A DNA stretch of 64,000 nucleotides from Amycolatopsis alkalitolerans. Its GTDB lineage: Bacteria; Actinomycetota; Actinomycetes; Mycobacteriales; Pseudonocardiaceae. The notes under the pieces are model-generated. The model did not search any database, was not told the DNA's origin, and saw only the letters and a list, made by a program, of their open reading frames with translations. Below are positions 8,565-17,494 of the stretch, piece after piece. The first letter of the stretch is position 1, and every line of letters starts with the position of its first letter. The stretch covers positions 62,001 to 126,000 of the forward strand of contig NZ_VDFW01000014.1 in the NCBI RefSeq assembly GCF_006152065.1. The letters run 5' to 3'. The position numbers and the translations under genes were made by a program.

Positions 8565-9478
8565 CTGATCGCCCCGTCCGGCAGGACGGCGTGCACGCCC
8601 CAGGTCCCGTTGGCGACCTGGGTGACCCGCAGATCCACCACCGGGCTGGCGAGCGCGAGCGCCGTCGCCTTGTCGAGGTCATACAGCGACTGAAGCCAGA
8701 TCACCATCGCGTCGAGCGCGTCGCCCATCGCCTCGTTGAGGTTTTCGTTGAAACCAAAGGTGATCCGGCCGCCGGGAGTCTCCGCGTGAATACCGGGAAC
8801 GACCGCCTCGGTCACCACGTCGAGCACCACCTCGGTCGTCATCGGGCATTCGATCGCCGTCCCGCTGACCTCGCCGTCCCCCTGCGCCGCATGCCCGTCG
8901 CCGAGTAGCAGATGCGCGCCGGGCACGGTGACCGGCAGGTACAGCGTGGACCCGGCGACCAGTTCCCGGCAGTCGATGTTGCCGCCGCCTGCCGTGCGCG
9001 GCGGAACGGTGGAATGCTCACCGGACTCGGCCGGCGGCAGGCCCATCACCCCGAGGAACGGCGCGAGACGCACCACCTGCCCACGGTCGTTGGTACCGGT
9101 GTCGCCGTCGAGTTCCCACAGCAGCCACGACGGCGGGCCGTCCGCGACGCCCAGCCGCCGGGTCAGCCAGTTGTCCTTCGCGGCGGCCACCGTCCACCCC
9201 CACTCTCCCGGGGTGAGCGACTTCAGGTGCACGGCGAGCACCGTGCCCGGCTCGGCGCCGCGCACGTCGATCGGGCCGGTGAGGCAGTGCCCGCGGCGGA
9301 CCTCGAACATCTTCGGCCGGTCATCGCCCGGTTTCCGGTGCCGCTCGAGGAATCCGTGGGCGTCAAGCGATCCCACGACCACCGTGTCGCCCGGTTCGGC
9401 CACAAGGACGGCCGGGGTCTCGCGGCTGAAGACGTCGACGGTGGTGGCGGGGGTGGGATCGATCCGGTGCCTGGTCAC
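8561..9478 (-). CDS. Acetamidase/formamidase family protein
   Basis: A 305-residue protein of the FmdA/AmdA acetamidase-formamidase family, which hydrolyses short amides to the acid and ammonia. Family hallmarks are VRRGHCLTGPIDVRGAEPGT (about 85-105), a metal/active-site region with GGGNIDCRELVAGS (about 185), and LLLGDGHAAQGDGEVSGTAI (about 215). The start is GTG at 9478; no better start lies upstream. It is monocistronic: its end overlaps the convergent NmrA-like gene by four bases, and the Lrp gene lies upstream with a 32-base gap in the same direction. Confidence 0.92.
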   Translation of the reverse strand: MTRHRIDPTPATTVDVFSRETPAVLVAEPGDTVVVGSLDAHGFLERHRKPGDDRPKMFEVRRGHCLTGPIDVRGAEPGTVLAVHLKSLTPGEWGWTVAAAKDNWLTRRLGVADGPPSWLLWELDGDTGTNDRGQVVRLAPFLGVMGLPPAESGEHSTVPPRTAGGGNIDCRELVAGSTLYLPVTVPGAHLLLGDGHAAQGDGEVSGTAIECPMTTEVVLDVVTEAVVPGIHAETPGGRITFGFNENLNEAMGDALDAMVIWLQSLYDLDKATALALASPVVDLRVTQVANGTWGVHAVLPDGAIS

Positions 9479-9510
9479 CTGATCATATTGCCAGACGGCC
9501 GGTGTTCCAG

Positions 9511-9972
9511 TCAGTGATCCGGCAACGGTTCCAGCACCGGTTTGCGCAGGTGCTGGTAGATGATCGAGGTGCGGAACCCGACGATCTCGCGGCGGCTGGT
9601 GAACCGGTCGAGCAGGAACGCGTGCAGGTGATCGATGTCCTGCGCCGTCACGTGCACGAGGAAGTCGTCACTGCCCGCCATCGTGTACATCGACAGGACC
9701 TCGGGCAGCGCGGCCACCGAATGTTCGAATGATTCGACGACGCGTCGGCTCAGCGGCCGGACCTGCACCGCGACCATCGCCTGCACGCCCCGGTTCAGCG
9801 AGGGCAGATCGACTTCCGCGTGATACCCCCGGATCACGCCGCGCTCCCGCAGCAGGCGGGTGCGCTCGAGGCAGGTCGACGGCGCGATGCCGAGCTTGCG
9901 GGCGACGTCACGGTTGGACTGCCGCGCATCCTCTTGCAGATTCCGGACGATCGCCGAATCAAGTTCGTCCAT
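9511..9972 (-). CDS. Lrp/AsnC-family regulator
   Basis: A 153-residue regulator. The HTH (about 1-60) reads LDSAIVRNLQEDARQSNRDV and RKLGIAPSTCLERTRLLRE, and the RAM domain (about 65-150) has MVAVQVRPLSRRVVESFE and MYTMAGSDDFLVHV. ATG 9972 gives the usual N-terminus MDELDSAIV; GTG 9984 would add four residues. It is divergent from an amino acid dehydrogenase with a 79-base gap holding a palindrome. This is the classical arrangement in which an Lrp protein controls a neighbouring branched-chain amino acid catabolic gene, so the dehydrogenase is its probable target. Confidence 0.93.
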   Translation of the reverse strand: MDELDSAIVRNLQEDARQSNRDVARKLGIAPSTCLERTRLLRERGVIRGYHAEVDLPSLNRGVQAMVAVQVRPLSRRVVESFEHSVAALPEVLSMYTMAGSDDFLVHVTAQDIDHLHAFLLDRFTSRREIVGFRTSIIYQHLRKPVLEPLPDH

Positions 9973-9993
9973 GGCCGAGCTCACCCCTCAATT

Positions 9994-10010
9994 GCCGAAT
10001 GATGTTCGGC
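9994..10010. promoter_or_regulatory. Palindrome between lrp-like and dehydrogenase genes
   Basis: GCCGAA-N5-TTCGGC is a perfect 6-bp inverted repeat in the divergent gap, 22 bases from the lrp ATG and 42 from the dehydrogenase ATG. It is a candidate operator for the Lrp-type regulator; a short hairpin role is possible but there is no T-run. Confidence 0.45.
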
Positions 10011-10051
10011 GTCAAGCCTGTTTTCTTGGTCACCAGGCTAGCGTTTCACGC

Positions 10052-11038
10052 ATGGAGCATGAGGAAGTGACGATCCGCCGGGGGCGGCGGTCGGGCCTGA
10101 CGATGATCATCGCGATACATTCACGAGCGCTCGGACCGGCGGTCGGAGGCGTGCGGCTGCGCCGGTATCCCGGCTGGCGCGACGGTCTGGAAGACGCGCT
10201 ACGCCTGTCCGAGGCGATGACCTGCAAATGCGCGGCCGCCGGATTGCCCTTTGGTGGCGCGAAAAGCGTGCTCGCGCTCGACGGGGAGACACCACTGACC
10301 CCAGCCCTGCGGCAGGCGGCGCTCGAGGACCTCGGTGAATTCATCCAATCATTCGATGGTTCGTACCTGGCAGGGCCGGACGTCGGCACCGGTCCGGCGG
10401 ACATGGTGGTACTGCGGCAGCGGACTCCACATGCGTTCTGCCTGCCGGAGGAGTACGGCGGCACCGGCACGTCGAGCATCCCCACCGCGGTCGGGGTACT
10501 CGCCGCGCTACGAGCCGGGGTCCGGCACCTCTTCGGCACCGGCACGGACGGTCTCACCGTGGTCATCAGCGGGATGGGCTCAGTGGGTTCCCTTATCGCA
10601 CAAGGATTGCCCGGAGCGCGGATCCTCGTGTCTGATGTAGACGAGTCCAAACGGGATGACCGGTTCGAATGGGTCCCGCCAGAGAAAGCGTTCACCACCA
10701 AGGCGGACGTCCTCGTCCCGGCGGCCGTCGGCGGAGTACTGGGCCCGGACACGGAGATCAACGCCCGGCTCGTGGTCGGCCCCGCCAACAACCAGCTCAC
10801 CACTGACGCGGTCGCGGATGAGCTGGCCGCGAAGGGAATCGTGTGGATCCCGGATTTCGTGGCGAGCGCGGGCGGGGTCGTCTACACGCTCGGCCGCGAG
10901 ATCGAAGCGCTCAGCCACGACGAGGCGATGGCCCGCGTCGAGGCGATCGGCGACACCGTCGCGGCCCTCCTCGCCGCGGACACCACCCCGCTCGCCGCCG
11001 CCAAGGAGCTGGCGGCGGCGCGGCTCAAGCCCCGCTGA
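10052..11038 (+). CDS. Leu/Val/Phe-type amino acid dehydrogenase
   Basis: A 328-residue Glu/Leu/Phe/Val dehydrogenase. The catalytic Lys segment is MTCKCAAAGLPFGGAKSVL (about 52-70), GPDVGTGPADM (about 110) is the substrate-side motif, and VISGMGSVGSLIAQGL (about 172) is the NAD-binding Rossmann turn. It converts branched or aromatic amino acids to 2-oxo acids with release of ammonia. It is 30-40 residues shorter than typical leucine dehydrogenases, and ATG 10052 is the first good start. The divergent Lrp regulator supports a role in valine/leucine breakdown that feeds acyl-CoA precursors. Confidence 0.9.
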   Translation: MEHEEVTIRRGRRSGLTMIIAIHSRALGPAVGGVRLRRYPGWRDGLEDALRLSEAMTCKCAAAGLPFGGAKSVLALDGETPLTPALRQAALEDLGEFIQSFDGSYLAGPDVGTGPADMVVLRQRTPHAFCLPEEYGGTGTSSIPTAVGVLAALRAGVRHLFGTGTDGLTVVISGMGSVGSLIAQGLPGARILVSDVDESKRDDRFEWVPPEKAFTTKADVLVPAAVGGVLGPDTEINARLVVGPANNQLTTDAVADELAAKGIVWIPDFVASAGGVVYTLGREIEALSHDEAMARVEAIGDTVAALLAADTTPLAAAKELAAARLKPR

Positions 11039-11046
11039 ACACGTGG

Positions 11047-12168
11047 TCAGGCGCCGATGGCTCGTTCATCCTCCTCGGCCCGGGCAGGCTTGTCGGACAG
11101 GCCTTTCTTCACCGAATCGAGGATCGCCAGCCCCTGACCGACCAGCCCGGACGCCAGCTCGCCCAGCCCGTCGGCGCCGTTGAGGATGTTGACGTTCGCG
11201 CCGGACAGGCCGTGCGCCGCCTCCTTGACGATCTGCGGCAGCTGGTCGATGAGCATCCGGTCGAGCGCGACGCGGTTGTTCGACGCCGCCGCCTCGGCCT
11301 GGATGCGCATCTTCTCCGCCTCGGCCTGCGCGAGGATCCGCACGCGCTCCGCCTCCGCGTCGGCCGGCTTGACCACCTCCGCGACGAGCTGCTGCTGCCG
11401 CAACTCCGCCTCGCGCTGCGCCAGTTCCGTCTGCATCGCGATCACCTCGCGCTGCGACTGCGCCTGCGCGAGCGGCCCGGCCTGCGAAGCCTCCGCCTGC
11501 GCCCGGTCGACCTCCGCCTTGTACTGCGCCTGCACGATCGCGGTCTGCCGCGCGTACTCGGCCTGGCGCCGCTGCGACTCCTGCTCCGCCTCGGCCGCCG
11601 CCTGGTTCGCCTGCGCCTGCGCGATCTGCGCCTGCCGCTGGATCGCCGCGTTGTGCGGGGCCGCCATCGCCGCGATGTAGCCGAGCTTCATGTCATCTAT
11701 CGACTGGATCTGGAGCGAGTCGACGGTAAGCCCGATCTTCGCCATTTCGGACTTGGACCCGTCGAGCACCTCGGTGGCCAGCTTCTGCCGTTCGGTGACG
11801 ATCTCCTCGACCGTCATCGAGCCGACGATCGAACGCAGGTGCCCGGCGAAGATTCGGCCGGTCAGTACCGACATCTGGTCCTGATCGGACAGGAAGCGCT
11901 GCCCGGCGTTGACGATGCTCTCCTCGTCGTTGCCGACCTTGAACGCGATCACGGCACGCACGTTGAGCGCGATGCCCTGCTTCGTCACGCACGCCTCGGC
12001 CACCTCGGCCTCACACATCGCGAGCGTGAGGAAGCGGACTTTCCGGAAGAACGGCATGACGAAACTGCCGTGCCCCGTCACCACCCGGAACGGGGTATCG
12101 CTCCGGCCGCCTTTGCCACCCGAGATCAGCATCGCCTCGTCGGGCGCGGGCACGTGATAGCCGAACAT
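11047..12168 (-). CDS. SPFH/flotillin-family membrane-microdomain protein
   Basis: A 373-residue SPFH protein. The SPFH domain (about 5-170) starts MFGYHVPAPDEAMLISGGKG and includes NVRAVIAFKVG and LTGRIFAGHLRSIVGSMTVE. A long Ala/Glu/Gln heptad coiled coil follows (about 190-300, with QAQANQAAAEAEQESQRRQA), then a Gly/Leu-rich end. No N-terminal transmembrane helix is present, as in flotillins that attach through a hairpin or partner. An NfeD-like OB-fold protein is encoded 18 bases upstream in the same operon, the usual flotillin partner. Role: scaffolding of membrane complexes. Confidence 0.92.
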   Translation of the reverse strand: MFGYHVPAPDEAMLISGGKGGRSDTPFRVVTGHGSFVMPFFRKVRFLTLAMCEAEVAEACVTKQGIALNVRAVIAFKVGNDEESIVNAGQRFLSDQDQMSVLTGRIFAGHLRSIVGSMTVEEIVTERQKLATEVLDGSKSEMAKIGLTVDSLQIQSIDDMKLGYIAAMAAPHNAAIQRQAQIAQAQANQAAAEAEQESQRRQAEYARQTAIVQAQYKAEVDRAQAEASQAGPLAQAQSQREVIAMQTELAQREAELRQQQLVAEVVKPADAEAERVRILAQAEAEKMRIQAEAAASNNRVALDRMLIDQLPQIVKEAAHGLSGANVNILNGADGLGELASGLVGQGLAILDSVKKGLSDKPARAEEDERAIGA

Positions 12169-12186
12169 GTTTTCGCAGTCTCCTCG

Positions 12187-12414
12187 TCAATGAGCGCCGG
12201 GAAGATCCGACCAGGGCACGACATCGACGGTCCGCGCACCACGCGATCCGACGACGAGCACCGCAGTGCCCGGTGGGAGCGGTTCCTCGGACCAGGCCAG
12301 ATAGATCTCCGTGCCACCGCGAATCCGCACCCGCACCTCGCCGGGACCGTCTGGGCCCCGGGTCGCATGGACCAGCTCGCCTACCCGGCCCACGACGGAG
12401 GAATCGCCGTTCAC
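12187..12414 (-). CDS. NfeD-like soluble OB-fold protein
   Basis: A 75-residue protein consisting only of the OB-fold part of NfeD: VVGRVGELVHATRGPDGPGE, VRIRGGTEIYLAWS, LPPGTAVLVVG and VDVVPWSDLPG. There is no membrane segment or protease domain. NfeD-type OB domains are known to pair with SPFH proteins, and this gene is directly upstream of the flotillin gene. The ATG at 12414 has no long leader; the divergent side is empty for only about 80 bases before the aminotransferase end. Confidence 0.75.
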   Translation of the reverse strand: MNGDSSVVGRVGELVHATRGPDGPGEVRVRIRGGTEIYLAWSEEPLPPGTAVLVVGSRGARTVDVVPWSDLPGAH

Positions 12415-12495
12415 AGCGCAGAATCTACGCTGAGGCGATCCGATTCCGCAGGAGAATCCGTGATCCGGGCAAACCGGTCGTCCAAATAGGACCTC

Positions 12496-13752
12496 TCACA
12501 GCTTGCGGGCAAGCTCGTCCAGCCCGGCCGCGAACGCGTCGCCGATCTCCTCGAGCTGCTCGGCCTGGATCGTCAGCGGCGGCGAGACAGCGAGCGCCTT
12601 GCCGAGCGGCCGCAGCAGCACCCCGCGCTGGCGCACCAGCACCTGCAGGTCGGCCACCGCCGAAGGCAGCCGCCGCAGCAGGTCCGGGGACAGCTCGACC
12701 GCGCCGAGCAGACCGATCCCGGCCCGGACCTCGGCGACGAGCTCATGCGATTCGAGCGGGCGCAAGGCCGATTCGAGCACGCCCTCCATCGTGCGGCCGC
12801 GCTCGACGAGCCCGTCGCGTTCGAGCAGGTCGATATTGACCAGACCGGCGGCGCAGCAGGCCGGATGACCGGAGTACGTGCTGCCGTGCCGCAGCGGGTT
12901 GCCGGCCCGCGACCAGAACGGCTCGGCTACCCGGCCGTGCGCCACGACGCCACCGAGCGGCAGGTACCCGCTCGTCACGCCCTTCGCGAAGGTGATCAGA
13001 TCGGGCACCGCGTCCCAGCGCTCGACGCCGAACCACGTGCCGAGCCGGCCGAACCCGCAGATCACCGCGTCCGCGATGACGAGCACCCCGTACTCGTGGC
13101 AGACCTCGATCACGTCCCGCACGTACCCCTCGGGCGGCAGCAGCACCCCGCCGGCGCCGATCACCGGCTCGAACAGGAAGGCCGCGACCTTCTCCGGCCC
13201 CACCCGCAGGATCTCGGCACGCAGCGCGTCGACCGAATCGAACGGCACGCGCGAGGACGACGGCAGGATCTCGCCGAAGCCGCTGCGGTTGGCCTCGATG
13301 CCCGCCACACCGGTGCCGATCCCGTTGGTGCCGTGGTAGGAGTTCACCCGGCTGATCACGTGGACGCGAGAGGACTCGCCCTGCGCGTCGTGGTAACGGC
13401 GGGCGATCTTGACCGCCGAATCGATGGCCTCGCCGCCGCCGGTGGTGAAGAAGACCTTGGCGTCCGGCATCGGCGCGAGCCCCGCGATCCGGGCGGCGAG
13501 CGCGCGGGCGGGTTCGTTCGTGAAATCGCCGAAGATCGAGTAGCCGGCGAGCTTGCGCATCTGATCGGCCGCGGCTTCGGCGATCTCCGCCCGCCCGTGG
13601 CCGACGTTCACGTACCACAGGCTGGCCGTGGCGTCGAGGTACCGGTTGCCGTCGGTGTCGTGAACCCAGACGTCTTCACCGCGCTCGACGACGAACTCGC
13701 CCTCGCGTACGGCCGCCATGTCCGAAAACGGGTGCCACAGTGCTGTCTCCAT
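12496..13752 (-). CDS. Class III pyridoxal-phosphate aminotransferase
   Basis: A 418-residue fold-type I class III aminotransferase (omega-amino acid, GABA or beta-alanine type). The N-terminus METALWHPFSDM has the usual substrate Trp-His pair. FFTTGGGEAIDSAVKIARRY is the phosphate-binding loop, VIADAVICGFGRLGTWFG holds the cofactor Asp, and ITFAKGVTSGYLPLGGV holds the Schiff-base Lys (about 275). One unusual point is ADAVICGFGR, where most family members have ADEV: the Glu is Ala. The stop of the FAD oxidase gene lies 4 bases upstream, so the two are co-transcribed and could jointly process an amino or hydroxy acid. Confidence 0.92.
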   Translation of the reverse strand: METALWHPFSDMAAVREGEFVVERGEDVWVHDTDGNRYLDATASLWYVNVGHGRAEIAEAAADQMRKLAGYSIFGDFTNEPARALAARIAGLAPMPDAKVFFTTGGGEAIDSAVKIARRYHDAQGESSRVHVISRVNSYHGTNGIGTGVAGIEANRSGFGEILPSSSRVPFDSVDALRAEILRVGPEKVAAFLFEPVIGAGGVLLPPEGYVRDVIEVCHEYGVLVIADAVICGFGRLGTWFGVERWDAVPDLITFAKGVTSGYLPLGGVVAHGRVAEPFWSRAGNPLRHGSTYSGHPACCAAGLVNIDLLERDGLVERGRTMEGVLESALRPLESHELVAEVRAGIGLLGAVELSPDLLRRLPSAVADLQVLVRQRGVLLRPLGKALAVSPPLTIQAEQLEEIGDAFAAGLDELARKL

Positions 13753-13756
13753 GCGT

Positions 13757-15109
13757 TCAGGATGGCGTCCGGCGGATCACTTTGCCAGGATTGAGGATGC
13801 CGCGCGGGTCGAAGGCCTGCTTGACCGCCTGGTGCACCGACAGCCCGACCTCGCCCAACTCGGTCTCGAGCCACGGCTGCTTGAGCGTGCCGACGCCATG
13901 CTCGCCGGTGATCGTGCCGCCGAGCCGCAGGCCCAGCGCCATGATCGCGTCGAAAGCCGCCTGCCCGCGCCGCACCGAATCCGGGTCGGCGGCGTCGAAG
14001 ATGACCACGGGGTGCATGTTGCCGTCACCGGCGTGCCCGCAGCAGGGCACCTGCACGCCGTGCTCGCGCCCGATCGCGGCGACCCCTTCGACCAGTTCCG
14101 CGAGCCGCGACCTGGGCACGCACACGTCATCGGTCAGCCGGTCGCCGAGCTTCTCCAGCGCGATCCCGACCAGCCGCCGCGCCTCGATCAACAGTTCGGC
14201 CTCGGCGTGGTCGGTCGCGACGAACACGTCCATCGCCCCGTGGTCGCGAGCGATCTTCGCGAACGCGTCGAGATCGTCGGCCGCGGCCGGGCCCCGGTCG
14301 GACTGCGCGATGAGAACCGCGCCGACGTCTTCGGGGAAGCCGAGGTCGCGGTAGGCGGACACGGCGTCGACACACGCCTTGTCCATCAACTCCAGCACCG
14401 AGGGCCGCCATCCGCTGCTCAGGTACTCGCTGACGACCTCGCACGCCACGGCCGGGGCGGCGAAGAACGCGACCGCGGTCAACGGCTTCTCGGCCGCGGG
14501 CCGGAGCGCGACCGTCACCTCGGTGACCACGCCGAGCGTGCCCTCGGATCCGGTGAACAGGTGCACAAGGTCGTAGCCCGCGACGCCCTTCGCGGTGCGG
14601 CGGCCGGTGCGCAGGATCCGCCCGTCCGCGAGCACGACCTCCAGCTCACGGACGAAATCGCTGGTCACGCCGTATTTGACGCAGCAGAGCCCGCCCGCGT
14701 TGGTGGCCACGTTTCCGCCGATCGTGGAGATCTCCCACGAGCCGGGATCCGGCGGGTAGTACAGGCCCTTCTCGGCGGCCGCGGCGGACAACACGGAGTT
14801 GATCACGCCAGGCTGCGCGGTCGCGGTGTGGTTGACCTCGTCGACGGCGAGGATCCGGTCCATCCGTTCGAGCGACAGCAGGATCGCGCCCTCGACCGCC
14901 GTGGCCCCGCCGGACATCCCGCTGCGCGCGCCTTGCGGGACGACGGGAATCCGGCGTTCGTGCGCGTACCGGAGGATGCGCACGACCTCGGCGGTCTCCT
15001 TCGGCCTCGCGAGGGCGACCGGCCGGCCGGCGGTCACGAAACTGGCCCTGTCGTGGCGGTATGCCTCCAGCAGGTCGGGGTCGGTCGTGACGTAGTCGGC
15101 CTCGATCAT
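13757..15109 (-). CDS. GlcD-type FAD-linked 2-hydroxyacid dehydrogenase
   Basis: A 450-residue FAD-binding oxidase of the PCMH/vanillyl-alcohol oxidase fold, as in GlcD, D-lactate and D-2-hydroxyglutarate dehydrogenases. The FAD part (about 40-215) has VVPQGARSGMSGGAT and STIGGNVATNAGG. The C-terminal cap carries the metal/substrate motif CCGHAGDGNMHPVV and GTITGEHGVGTLKQPWL. It oxidises a D-2-hydroxy acid to a 2-oxo acid. ATG 15109 is preceded by GAGGGGAG. It is first in an operon with the aminotransferase, suggesting a pathway in which the 2-oxo product or a related acid is aminated. No GlcE/GlcF genes are adjacent. Confidence 0.9.
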   Translation of the reverse strand: MIEADYVTTDPDLLEAYRHDRASFVTAGRPVALARPKETAEVVRILRYAHERRIPVVPQGARSGMSGGATAVEGAILLSLERMDRILAVDEVNHTATAQPGVINSVLSAAAAEKGLYYPPDPGSWEISTIGGNVATNAGGLCCVKYGVTSDFVRELEVVLADGRILRTGRRTAKGVAGYDLVHLFTGSEGTLGVVTEVTVALRPAAEKPLTAVAFFAAPAVACEVVSEYLSSGWRPSVLELMDKACVDAVSAYRDLGFPEDVGAVLIAQSDRGPAAADDLDAFAKIARDHGAMDVFVATDHAEAELLIEARRLVGIALEKLGDRLTDDVCVPRSRLAELVEGVAAIGREHGVQVPCCGHAGDGNMHPVVIFDAADPDSVRRGQAAFDAIMALGLRLGGTITGEHGVGTLKQPWLETELGEVGLSVHQAVKQAFDPRGILNPGKVIRRTPS

Positions 15110-15210
15110 GCGTGCTCCCCTCGTCGGGCTCCCCCGACGATAACCACTACCCAGCGCGAGTCGGAACTCACGACCGGTGAATCCGGCTCTCACGGACACG
15201 GCGCGCGCCG

Positions 15211-15250
15211 GAAGCCCAACTCACCCGCACCCAAAGCCCAACTCGCGGGG
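15211..15250. repeat. Short AACTC-type intergenic repeat, single orientation
   Basis: Two copies of GCCCAACTC followed by A or G, CC/GC lie 21 bases apart, between the oxidase start and the DivIVA-like stop. The same 8-9 base core in both orientations builds the large hairpins near 19.9 kb and 24.4 kb. Confidence 0.5.
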
Positions 15251-16120
15251 TCAGCTGGGGGCTTTGGCCGGTTCCTTCCGGGGTGCGGGCACGATGCCGT
15301 CCGGGGACGGGGGTTCGACCTCGAGCATCGGGGCCGCTTCGGCGAGCAGCTTCTGGATCGCGTGCAGCTCACCGATCGTGCGGCCGCGCTGCGCATCGAC
15401 CGAATCGGCCGCACGTTGTGCCTCTTCGAGCAGTTCGCGCGCGTTCTTCTGGGCCTCGGCGGTCAGCCGCTCCCGCTCGGCCGCCGCCTGTTTGTCCTGC
15501 TCGGCGATCGCCGCCGTCGCGTCCTCGCGGCGGACCCGCATCGCCTCGGCGAAGTCCTTCTCGGCCCGATCGCGGCGCCGCGCGGCCTGCTCGTCCAGCC
15601 GCTGCCGCTGCTGGGCCGCCTCGCCGGTCAGCTCCTCGATCTCCGCCCGCGTGCGCCGGACCTGCTCCTCATGCTCGGCGGCCGCCTCTGTCCGCCGCGC
15701 CTCCACCTCCGCGACCAGGCGTTCGTGCCGCTCACGCATACGTTGCCCGGCCTGCTCGGCCGCCGCCCAGCTGCGCTCGGCCGCCGCCCGCGCCCGTTCG
15801 GTGATCTCGGTGGCCTCCTCCTCGGCCAGGTCGACCATCCGGAACAGCCGGTCGGACAGCCCGTCCGCCTCGATCGGGACCCGGCTGATCCGGTCGATCT
15901 TGGCGCGCAGCCGGTCGTTCTCGCTGCGCAGTTCTTCCAGCTGCCGCGCGAGGTTCTCGGCGCTCGCGGCGGCCGCGTCGCGATCCGCGACCAGCAGCCG
16001 CAGGTCGGCCTCGACCCGCTCCACGTACTCCCGCACCTGGCGCGCGTCGTACCCGCGCCAGGACCGGTCGAAATCCGTGCGGAGTGGACCAAGGTCCTCG
16101 CGAGAGTCAACGCCAGCCAT
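15251..16120 (-). CDS. DivIVA-like coiled-coil protein
   Basis: A 289-residue protein. The first 60 residues (LRTDFDRSWRGYDARQVREY, VERVEADLRLLVADRDAA) match the DivIVA N-terminal membrane-binding module, including the G-Y-D pattern. A long charged coiled coil (about 60-255) rich in Glu, Arg and Ala follows, then a Pro-rich tail. Such proteins mark curved membrane or cell poles and organise wall growth in actinobacteria. ATG 16120 has GGGAGG five bases upstream. It has a clear paralogue at 48480-49589 that shares the GLSDRL / GLSERL block and coiled-coil pattern. Confidence 0.85.
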   Translation of the reverse strand: MAGVDSREDLGPLRTDFDRSWRGYDARQVREYVERVEADLRLLVADRDAAAASAENLARQLEELRSENDRLRAKIDRISRVPIEADGLSDRLFRMVDLAEEEATEITERARAAAERSWAAAEQAGQRMRERHERLVAEVEARRTEAAAEHEEQVRRTRAEIEELTGEAAQQRQRLDEQAARRRDRAEKDFAEAMRVRREDATAAIAEQDKQAAAERERLTAEAQKNARELLEEAQRAADSVDAQRGRTIGELHAIQKLLAEAAPMLEVEPPSPDGIVPAPRKEPAKAPS

Positions 16121-16171
16121 CAGCACCTCCCGAAGCGACAGTCCTTAGTGGACGCGCGAGCCGGAAACCTC

Positions 16172-17407
16172 TTACTGTCGAGCATCCTCTTTCCGGCGCC
16201 GTCCGTCCACCAGCTTGGCTGGATCGGCGTAATCTCCCAGTGTGACACGGGCGGCCTTCCCCTGCAGATCGCCGGTCAGCACGGATCGCCACGGCCCGGC
16301 GAGCATCAGTTTCGTCATCTGGTTGCCTGCCCAGATCATCGCCCGTCCCTTCGGCAGGAACAAGTTTTTCCCGCCTGGCATGGGTTTCTTGTTCGCCTCG
16401 ACGTAACCCGACAGCACCTGCCGGTAACGCGCGAACGCCCGCACGTGATCACCGCCGGCCGCCGCGAGTTCGCCCGCGAGCACATACGCGCCGACCACCG
16501 CCATGCTCGTGCCCATCCCGACCGAACCGCCGAACGCCGCGTCGCCCAGCAACGCCACCCGGCCTCTCGACCAGTGGTCGATGGTGACCAGTGACTCCCG
16601 GTCGAAGTAGAAATCCGTTGTCTCCCACATGGATTCGAGCATCCGCGGCACCTGCCAGCCCTGGCCGGCCATCGCCCCGGCGACGAGGTGTTTCTGGGAC
16701 GTAACATCGCGGCGGTCGTAGTCGATCTCTGGACCGGCGAAGAAGAACATACCGCGCGTCCGCCCGCCCCGCACCGGGTAGAGGCTCGCCCGCCGCCGCC
16801 CGGGCATCACGTACATCAACTGCCAGCCGGCGAGCGGTATGTCCGCTTCCGTCGCGAAGATGGCTTTGTAAAACCCCTGGTCCCGCACGAAATCCGGCTC
16901 AGGTCCGAAGGCCAGGCGCCGCACGTTCGAGTGCAACCCGTCCGCGCCGACGACGAGATCGAAGGTGCGCGACATCCCGCCGGCGAACGTCACGTCCACC
17001 CCGTCGGGGTGCTCGCGCAGCGCGGTGATCGAGTCGTCGAAGAGGTACTCGACGCCTTCACGCGAGGCGTCGAACAGGATCCGCCCGAGGTCGGCGCGCA
17101 GGATTTCGAGGTCCGCGATGATGCCGCCGGAATGGCCGCTCAGCTCACTTCCCCAGTTCCACAGCCGCCGGTTCTCCCGGTCGACCGCGCTCATCCCGAC
17201 GACGCCGGTGTGGTGGGCACGGACCTCGTCCAGCAGGCCCATGCGCTCGATCACCTCGCGGGCCGAGCCGCGCAGGTCGACCGCCTGCCCGCCCTCTCGC
17301 AGCCTCGGTGCCCGCTCGACGACGGTCACGGTGAAGCCGTGGCGGCGCAGCCAGTAGGCCAGCGCCGGTCCGGCAACGCTTGCTCCGGAGATCAGTACGC
17401 TCATCAT
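16172..17407 (-). CDS. FAD-dependent aromatic-type monooxygenase
   Basis: About 411 residues, flavoprotein hydroxylase class A (PHBH fold). VLISGASVAGPALAYWLRRH is the dinucleotide-binding motif, DLVVGADGLHSNVRR (about 155) is the DG motif, and GRVALLGDAAFGGSVGMGTS (about 285) is the GD motif of the second FAD site. It resembles TetX-like and polyketide hydroxylases; substrate unknown. Two adjacent ATGs (17407, 17404) are possible and no ribosome site is visible, so the mRNA may be leaderless. It is divergent from a GntR-TetR regulator that likely controls it. Confidence 0.9.
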   Translation of the reverse strand: MMSVLISGASVAGPALAYWLRRHGFTVTVVERAPRLREGGQAVDLRGSAREVIERMGLLDEVRAHHTGVVGMSAVDRENRRLWNWGSELSGHSGGIIADLEILRADLGRILFDASREGVEYLFDDSITALREHPDGVDVTFAGGMSRTFDLVVGADGLHSNVRRLAFGPEPDFVRDQGFYKAIFATEADIPLAGWQLMYVMPGRRRASLYPVRGGRTRGMFFFAGPEIDYDRRDVTSQKHLVAGAMAGQGWQVPRMLESMWETTDFYFDRESLVTIDHWSRGRVALLGDAAFGGSVGMGTSMAVVGAYVLAGELAAAGGDHVRAFARYRQVLSGYVEANKKPMPGGKNLFLPKGRAMIWAGNQMTKLMLAGPWRSVLTGDLQGKAARVTLGDYADPAKLVDGRRRKEDARQ

Positions 17408-17448
17408 GCGTACATCGTACAAACACTACGAGTACGGCGTAAAGCTTC

Positions 17449-17494
17449 CTAGTGCACCACTTATTAAGTGTGGTAAGTTGATAGAGCGCACTAG
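17449..17494. promoter_or_regulatory. Operator region with nested inverted repeats
   Basis: In the 106-base divergent gap, CTAGTGC (17449) and GCACTAG (17488) form a 7-bp inverted repeat spaced by 32 bases. Inside it, CACTT-ATT-AAGTG (17458-17470) is a second palindrome. The region is AT-rich compared with its surroundings. The site is a candidate operator of the regulator at 17514 and fits a protein with two DNA-binding modules. Confidence 0.5.

Noticed and set aside
13718-16594. A 958-codon open frame on the plus strand across the aminotransferase, oxidase and DivIVA-like genes
   Set aside because: It is antisense to three clear genes and has no domain; long antisense frames are normal in DNA with this codon bias.
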